This document shows, in pieces, positions 60,846 through 64,000 of a stretch of DNA of 64,000 nt. Under the pieces are notes generated by a model that searched no databases, was not told the DNA's origin, and saw nothing but the letters and a program-made list of their open reading frames with translations. Within the stretch, counting starts at the first letter, position 1; each line of letters starts with the position of its first letter. This DNA comes from Pseudomonas sp. GM21 (GTDB lineage Bacteria > Pseudomonadota > Gammaproteobacteria > Pseudomonadales > Pseudomonadaceae), in the NCBI RefSeq assembly GCF_000282215.1, contig NZ_AKJS01000112.1:32076-96075 (forward strand). The letters are read 5' to 3'. The translations under genes and the position numbers were made by a program.

Positions 60846-61040
60846 TCAGGGGGTTTGTGGCTTGTCCGGCGCGGTAAGGCCAGCCTGAATGCGTTGGTAG
60901 ATTTCTTCACGATGCACTGCAACGTCTTTCGGAGCGTTGATGCCGATCCTGACTTGCTGGCCGCTCACGCCCAGGATAGTGATCGTAATATCGTCACCGA
61001 TGTTTATGCTTTCACCGACTTTGCGGGTGAGTATCAGCAT
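60846..61040 (-). CDS. csrA: CsrA/RsmE-type carbon storage regulator
   Basis: A 64-residue CsrA-family RNA-binding protein (LILTRKVGESINIGDDITIT, VRIGINAPKDVAVHREEIYQ). Arg and Leu contacts for GGA motifs (L4, R44 region) are conserved. The NIGDDITITILGVSGQQ wording and the C-terminus TAPDKPQTP fit RsmE of the fluorescent group better than RsmA. AAGGAG precedes the ATG by six bases and itself forms a GGA site, so feedback repression is likely. Confidence 0.9.
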   Translation of the reverse strand: MLILTRKVGESINIGDDITITILGVSGQQVRIGINAPKDVAVHREEIYQRIQAGLTAPDKPQTP

Positions 61041-61291
61041 GGTCTTCTCCTTGATTGCTTTGTAGGGCACCTGATTTCGAACAGTGCAGAGGTCGGTGGT
61101 ACGTATAGATTAGTGCGAAGTCTCACGGTTTGGGTGCCTCTTTCTGACGCGCAGATGCTGCATTAATTCCCAAGGCGTAACTATACAGAGGCGGCCACCA
61201 TCATTCTCGTTGTTTTGTGCCCATTTTGCGGCACTCGGGAAGTATTCATGAATGTTAAAATCACCGCTTTCAGCATTAAGAGGGAACCGTT

Positions 61292-61657
61292 GTGCGCAAA
61301 ATGGTCTTGGTAATCGCTGTATTGGCGCTGGCTGGGTGCGGTGAGGGCAAGGGTGTCGATGCCCAGGCGTCCAAACCGGCAGTCGTCTCCGCACCCACGG
61401 CGGCTAGCGGGCCGCAATGGGACCTCGAAGTGCGAGGCGTAACCCCCCAGGCTGTCAGCGATTTGAGCGGCTGGTTGATCGAGCATAGCTTCGTTTCCAA
61501 CGTCGTCATGGAAAATGGCAAGGCGCGCATTCTGATGGGACCATACAGCTCGAAAGCCGAGACCGAGGCCAAGCAGGCAGAGGTGGCTGCCGCGCTCAAA
61601 CGGGCCAAGAAACAGAATATTGAAGTGCTGGTGCTAGAGCGTCCTGCGGTCCAGTAA
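61292..61657 (+). CDS. SPOR-domain lipoprotein
   Basis: A 121-residue lipoprotein: signal peptide with lipobox LALAGC, a short Pro/Ala-rich linker (QASKPAVVSAPTAASGP) and a SPOR-like domain (WDLEVRGVTPQAVSDLSGWL, RILMGPYSSKAETEAKQAEV). SPOR domains bind denuded peptidoglycan at division sites. It begins at GTG 61292 behind GAGGG. Convergent with endA through a shared terminator. Confidence 0.8.
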   Translation: MRKMVLVIAVLALAGCGEGKGVDAQASKPAVVSAPTAASGPQWDLEVRGVTPQAVSDLSGWLIEHSFVSNVVMENGKARILMGPYSSKAETEAKQAEVAAALKRAKKQNIEVLVLERPAVQ

Positions 61658-61676
61658 CGCAGACGGCTGGAAACGC

Positions 61677-61708
61677 AAAAAGCCTCGGGTATTAAACCGA
61701 GGCCTTTT
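61677..61708. terminator. Bidirectional terminator between convergent genes
   Basis: GCCTCGG (61682-61688) and CCGAGGC (61697-61703) form the stem, with AAAAA before and CTTTT after, so it works for the SPOR lipoprotein and for endA. Confidence 0.85.
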
Positions 61709-61724
61709 AGCTATCAGTGGGTGA

Positions 61725-62414
61725 TCAGCTGCAGGCTTTCATATTCACTGGCCCGACAAACTCATTCCCACGCCCCATAACGCACGCCACGCTCTGGTTG
61801 CGCTGACGCTCCCAGGCTTCAACCGGATAGGTTTTGTTCCAGGCCTCGTACAGTTGGCGATCCTGTTTCGACAAGCTCAAACCATACTGCTTGCTCATGT
61901 AAAAATAAGTCCGGGCTATCATGCCGCGGATGGAAGGGCGGGGCATGACCTTCTTCGCCTTGAAATCGACCTGAGTCAGGCATGAGCCATATTGACCGGT
62001 TTGCACCGGCAGCCAACCAAAACTGAAGTTATTGCGATCGCCGTTCACCTCGCCAATGCTCGGCACCAGGTTGTGCAAATCGGCTTCGGCCTTCTGATAA
62101 ACCGGATCGTAACGGGTGCAATTCTTGCGGCCACCTGTCTGCCAACACTGGCGCTGATGGCCGATCTGCCACGCCGGGACAATGTGTTCCCACTCGATGC
62201 GGGCGGCGCGTTTGGCATTTTTGCGCGGCACATAACCACAGGTCGCCAGGTTCACCTTGTTGCCGGTGTATTTGCAGCCACAATAAAACTCGGTGGATTG
62301 CGGTGCATACAACGTCCAGGCGACTTTTTTGGCTTCGCTGAAAGTGCGTGGGGCGCCAGCCTGAGCCCCGAGGACGATGAACAGAAACAGTAAGGCAAAC
62401 CAGCGGACACTCAT
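61725..62414 (-). CDS. endA: Endonuclease I (periplasmic/secreted DNase)
   Basis: A 229-residue exported nuclease: signal peptide (WFALLFLFIVLGAQAGA), then the endonuclease I fold with the beta-beta-alpha-metal motif IEWEHIVPAW (catalytic His), the metal ligand Asn/Glu region LHNLVPSIGEVNGDRNN and several Cys pairs (YCGCKYTG, QRQCW..KNC) for disulfides. It degrades double-stranded DNA outside the cytoplasm. It starts at 62414, four bases after the DUF1654 stop, so both share a transcript behind a LexA box. Confidence 0.9.
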   Translation of the reverse strand: MSVRWFALLFLFIVLGAQAGAPRTFSEAKKVAWTLYAPQSTEFYCGCKYTGNKVNLATCGYVPRKNAKRAARIEWEHIVPAWQIGHQRQCWQTGGRKNCTRYDPVYQKAEADLHNLVPSIGEVNGDRNNFSFGWLPVQTGQYGSCLTQVDFKAKKVMPRPSIRGMIARTYFYMSKQYGLSLSKQDRQLYEAWNKTYPVEAWERQRNQSVACVMGRGNEFVGPVNMKACS

Positions 62415-62418
62415 CGAC

Positions 62419-62658
62419 TCAATCTTCCTTCGGCACAACCCAGAAAATCTGCACGCCGCCATCGTCACGATAGGCGAGGGTAACGTTATCGTTCTCGTCG
62501 ATCTCTTCGAGCAGTTGTTCCCACTCATCCACGGGTTCGTCCGGCAGGCGGAAGATCAGTGCGGCTTTGGCTTTTTGCGCGGTGGGGGAGTTGATGATTT
62601 TCTGAACGCGCAAACCCATGCGTGCATAGGTGTCAGGAGAGGCGGAAGTGGTGGCCAC
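62419..62658 (-). CDS. DUF1654-family protein
   Basis: A 79-residue protein. GLRVQKIINSPTAQKAKAAL and FRLPDEPVDEWEQLLEEIDE are the characteristic DUF1654 stretches. The start is taken as GTG 62658 with AAGGA seven bases upstream; an ATG at 62688 would extend into the LexA box. Function unknown. DUF1654 proteins are largely confined to Pseudomonas and, here, precede a DNase gene under apparent SOS control. Confidence 0.8.
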   Translation of the reverse strand: MATTSASPDTYARMGLRVQKIINSPTAQKAKAALIFRLPDEPVDEWEQLLEEIDENDNVTLAYRDDGGVQIFWVVPKED

Positions 62659-62676
62659 GGGATTATCCTTATTAAG

Positions 62677-62692
62677 CTGTACGTACATACAG
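62677..62692. promoter_or_regulatory. LexA (SOS) box
   Basis: CTGTACGTACATACAG has the CTG-N10-CAG frame of the gamma-proteobacterial LexA operator and alternating TA/AT-like core. It sits 19 bases before the DUF1654 start, over the expected promoter. Confidence 0.75.
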
Positions 62693-62846
62693 TATTAAAC
62701 TGTAAGCATTTTCGCAACTGCTTAAAACTCAAGAAAATCCTCTGACAGCAGTTTTTTCCGTTTGGTGTAGGAAGAAGGAAAAATGTTTATCGGAGTTCTG
62801 CGCAACACGTTAACCACTCGTCAACGCTGACGAGTGGTCAAGAAAG

Positions 62847-62875
62847 TGCCCGACCAGGACGGGTCGGGCGAGGGT
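62847..62875 (-). terminator. Hairpin after the truncated asparaginase gene
   Basis: GCCCGACC (from 62848) pairs with GGGTCGGGC (62861-62869); on the minus strand it is followed by ACTTTCTT. It lies just after the ansB stop. Confidence 0.55.
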
Positions 62876-62878
62876 GAA

Positions 62879-63375
62879 TCAGTATTCCCAGAACATCCGT
62901 TGCAGCTCTTTGCTGTCGTTGGTCTTGGTCAGTGCAACCATGGCCAGGATGCGGGCTTTTTGCGGGTTCAAGTCGTGCGCGACAACCCAGTCGTATTTAT
63001 CGTCAGGCTGTTCGGCATTACGCAGCACGAAACCGCCGGCGTTGACGTGGGACGAGCGAATGATTTGTACGCCGTCCTTGCTCAAGGCTTGCAAGGAGGG
63101 AACGACGCGCGAGGAAACCGAACCATTGCCGGTGCCGGCGTGGATGATCGCCTTGGCGCCGGACTGGGCCAGCGCCTTGTACGCCGTGTCGCTGACGTTG
63201 CCGTAGGAATAGGCGATTTCTACGTCAGGCAGGCTCTTGATGGTTTTGATGTCGAATTCCGAGTCCATGGTGTGGCGCTTGGCCGGCAGGCGGAACCAGT
63301 AGGATTTACCTTCGACCACCATGCCCAGTGGACCCCAGGCACTTTTAAACGCCTCAGTCTTGACCTCGTTATCTG
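62879..63375 (-). pseudogene. ansB: Glutaminase-asparaginase, 5'-truncated
   Basis: The visible 160 or so residues match the C-terminal half of periplasmic Pseudomonas glutaminase-asparaginase: AFKSAWGPLGMVVEGKSYWF, VEIAYSYGNVSDTAYKALAQ, IIHAGTGNGSVSSRVVPSLQ, and the end DSKELQRMFWEY. The catalytic N-terminal part (TGGTIAG and the TDT/K segment), about half of the usual 340-360 residues, and the signal peptide are absent. Homology fades just before KTEAFKS at about 63360-63375, where AT-rich DNA with inverted ends begins. It cannot be a working enzyme alone. Confidence 0.85.
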
Positions 63376-63386
63376 CACTGCTATTT

Positions 63387-63479
63387 GTTGACACAAGCTT
63401 ATGAAGATAAAAAATTATTTTAAAAATCAGTAGATTGTAGTTAATTTTACAATTTTCTAGCAGATAAAATTAGTGTCAA
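63387..63479. mobile_element. AT-rich segment with inverted ends, candidate transposon end or small insertion
   Basis: TTGACACAAGC (from 63388) and GTGTCAA (63473-63479) form inverted ends; the intervening sequence (about 63400-63470) is much more AT-rich than its surroundings, with GAAGATAAA and GCAGATAAA as further partial mirror repeats. It adjoins the point where ansB breaks off. It could be one end of a larger element continuing to the right, or a short non-autonomous element. No transposase is in view. Confidence 0.45.
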
Positions 63480-63765
63480 CGTTGACCTATGTTTCGGATT
63501 GTTCCAGACAAACGGTAGATTCAACTCCTTTATGCGACGACTTCGCTGGCTACAAAGCCGGCTTCGAGAAAGGCATGACCGAAATCGGTTGTATGGCGAA
63601 TAAAAGGCAGTTGGCCGAGGGCGTTCTGGAGCCCATTGGAGCACTGGCGGATAAGCGCTCTCCATTTTGACGGAGCACGACTGTCGTGACGTGTCGGCAA
63701 ATCTTCCTTCACAGCAGCTGTGAATTGCCGGATGCTTTACGACAAGCCGAACTAGAGGGCGACTC

Positions 63766-64000
63766 ATGTTTGCTGAAGTGATGCGCGAGGGTGCCTACCG
63801 TGCCTATCGAGCCCGGCTGGGTGTGTTTCTCCCTATTCCCATCGATGCTTCAGATCAGGCCATCCACGAGCTGATCGAGGCGGGCTTCTTGGCCGCTAGC
63901 GTTAAGCTGCTTTGTGATCGGGGCACACTCAGTGCCGACGGGTGCGACCAGATCATTCCGCTCAAAACCCTAAAAAAACGATTGGCAGACGGTCAGCGAC
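63766..64000 (+). CDS. ParS/MbcA/Xre-type antitoxin, N-terminal part (partial)
   Basis: The ATG at 63766 (AGAGGG eight bases upstream) opens a frame that leaves the window after 78 codons. The stretch GFLAASVKLLCDRGTLSADG followed by IIPLKTLKKRLADGQR matches the helix-turn-helix of the Xre/ParS/MbcA antitoxins that partner RES-domain toxins; the DUF2384 part and a toxin gene would lie beyond the right edge. The family call is from memory of the motif. Between 63480 and 63765 only a doubtful 65-codon frame (63473-63670) is seen. Confidence 0.6.
   Translation, partial: MFAEVMREGAYRAYRARLGVFLPIPIDASDQAIHELIEAGFLAASVKLLCDRGTLSADGCDQIIPLKTLKKRLADGQR

Noticed and set aside
63387..63479. Tn7-type transposon end
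   Set aside because: The TGTTGACAC end is suggestive, but the repeated TnsB-like sites expected near such an end could not be made out and no transposition gene is in view; only a general mobile-end call is kept.
63473..63670. A 65-codon frame beginning in the inverted end after ansB
   Set aside because: No ribosome-binding site and it starts inside the repeat; the later part (GYKAGFEKGMTEIGC) looks protein-like but I recognise no family, so it is left as possible remnant only.

Overview
The window looks like the chromosome of a fluorescent-group Pseudomonas. Evidence: many short palindromic repeats of the GTGGGAGCGAGCCTGCTCGC type between genes, a Fur-controlled PrrF small RNA, a Crc-sequestering (CrcZ/CrcY-type) small RNA beside the HMG-CoA lyase gene, a complete liu (leucine/isovalerate) operon, and core genes (glnS, cysS, lpxH, ppiB, tamA/tamB, xthA, csrA) of Pseudomonas type. 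No rRNA or tRNA gene and no CRISPR array was seen.

Region 1 (1-20585) is a catabolic and uptake island that I read as a degradation system for an N-methylated (hydroxy)proline, such as hydroxyproline betaine or proline betaine. It holds the start of a probable Rieske N-demethylase (left edge), a LysR regulator, an MFS transporter, a GntR regulator followed by a DapA-family deaminase, an aldehyde dehydrogenase and an FAD amine oxidase. Next come a glycine-betaine-type ABC transporter (binding protein, ATPase, two permeases), a proline racemase/hydroxyproline epimerase homologue and a GlxA/AraC regulator. The island ends with a cupin, a trimethylamine-dehydrogenase-like N-demethylase, a TetR regulator with a clear operator, a P5C-reductase-like protein and a second betaine-type ABC transporter. 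Together these cover every step from a betaine to 2-oxoglutarate, but the epimerase homologue lacks its second catalytic Cys.

Region 2 (20586-22147) holds PrrF, a DUF6124-type protein and an S24/LexA-like repressor whose protease residues are replaced. Region 3 (22148-31786) is liuABCD with a divergent acyl-CoA synthetase, the Crc-type sRNA, liuE and liuR; LiuR-type palindromes lie at both promoters. Region 4 (31935-47938) is mostly core: a LysR/acyl-CoA dehydrogenase pair, a PstS-OmpA fusion, xthA, a GNAT protein, tamA-tamB, lpxH-ppiB, glnS and cysS.

Region 5 (48157-56453) is a sigma-54 enhancer-binding regulator facing a six-gene ABC transporter resembling the rhizobial glycerol system GlpSTPQUV. 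The promoter region between them has seven TGTTCA boxes and a -24/-12 promoter. Several leaders carry A-rich motifs expected to bind Hfq-Crc. The two ATPases have complementary motif defects, implying one hydrolytic site.

Region 6 (56454-64000) begins with a group II intron inserted directly after the transporter's terminator. It continues with small lipoprotein and hypothetical genes, a possible small RNA, csrA (rsmE-type), a LexA-box-controlled DUF1654-endA unit and an asparaginase gene truncated at its 5' end next to AT-rich DNA with inverted ends. The start of a ParS/Xre-type antitoxin gene runs off the right edge.
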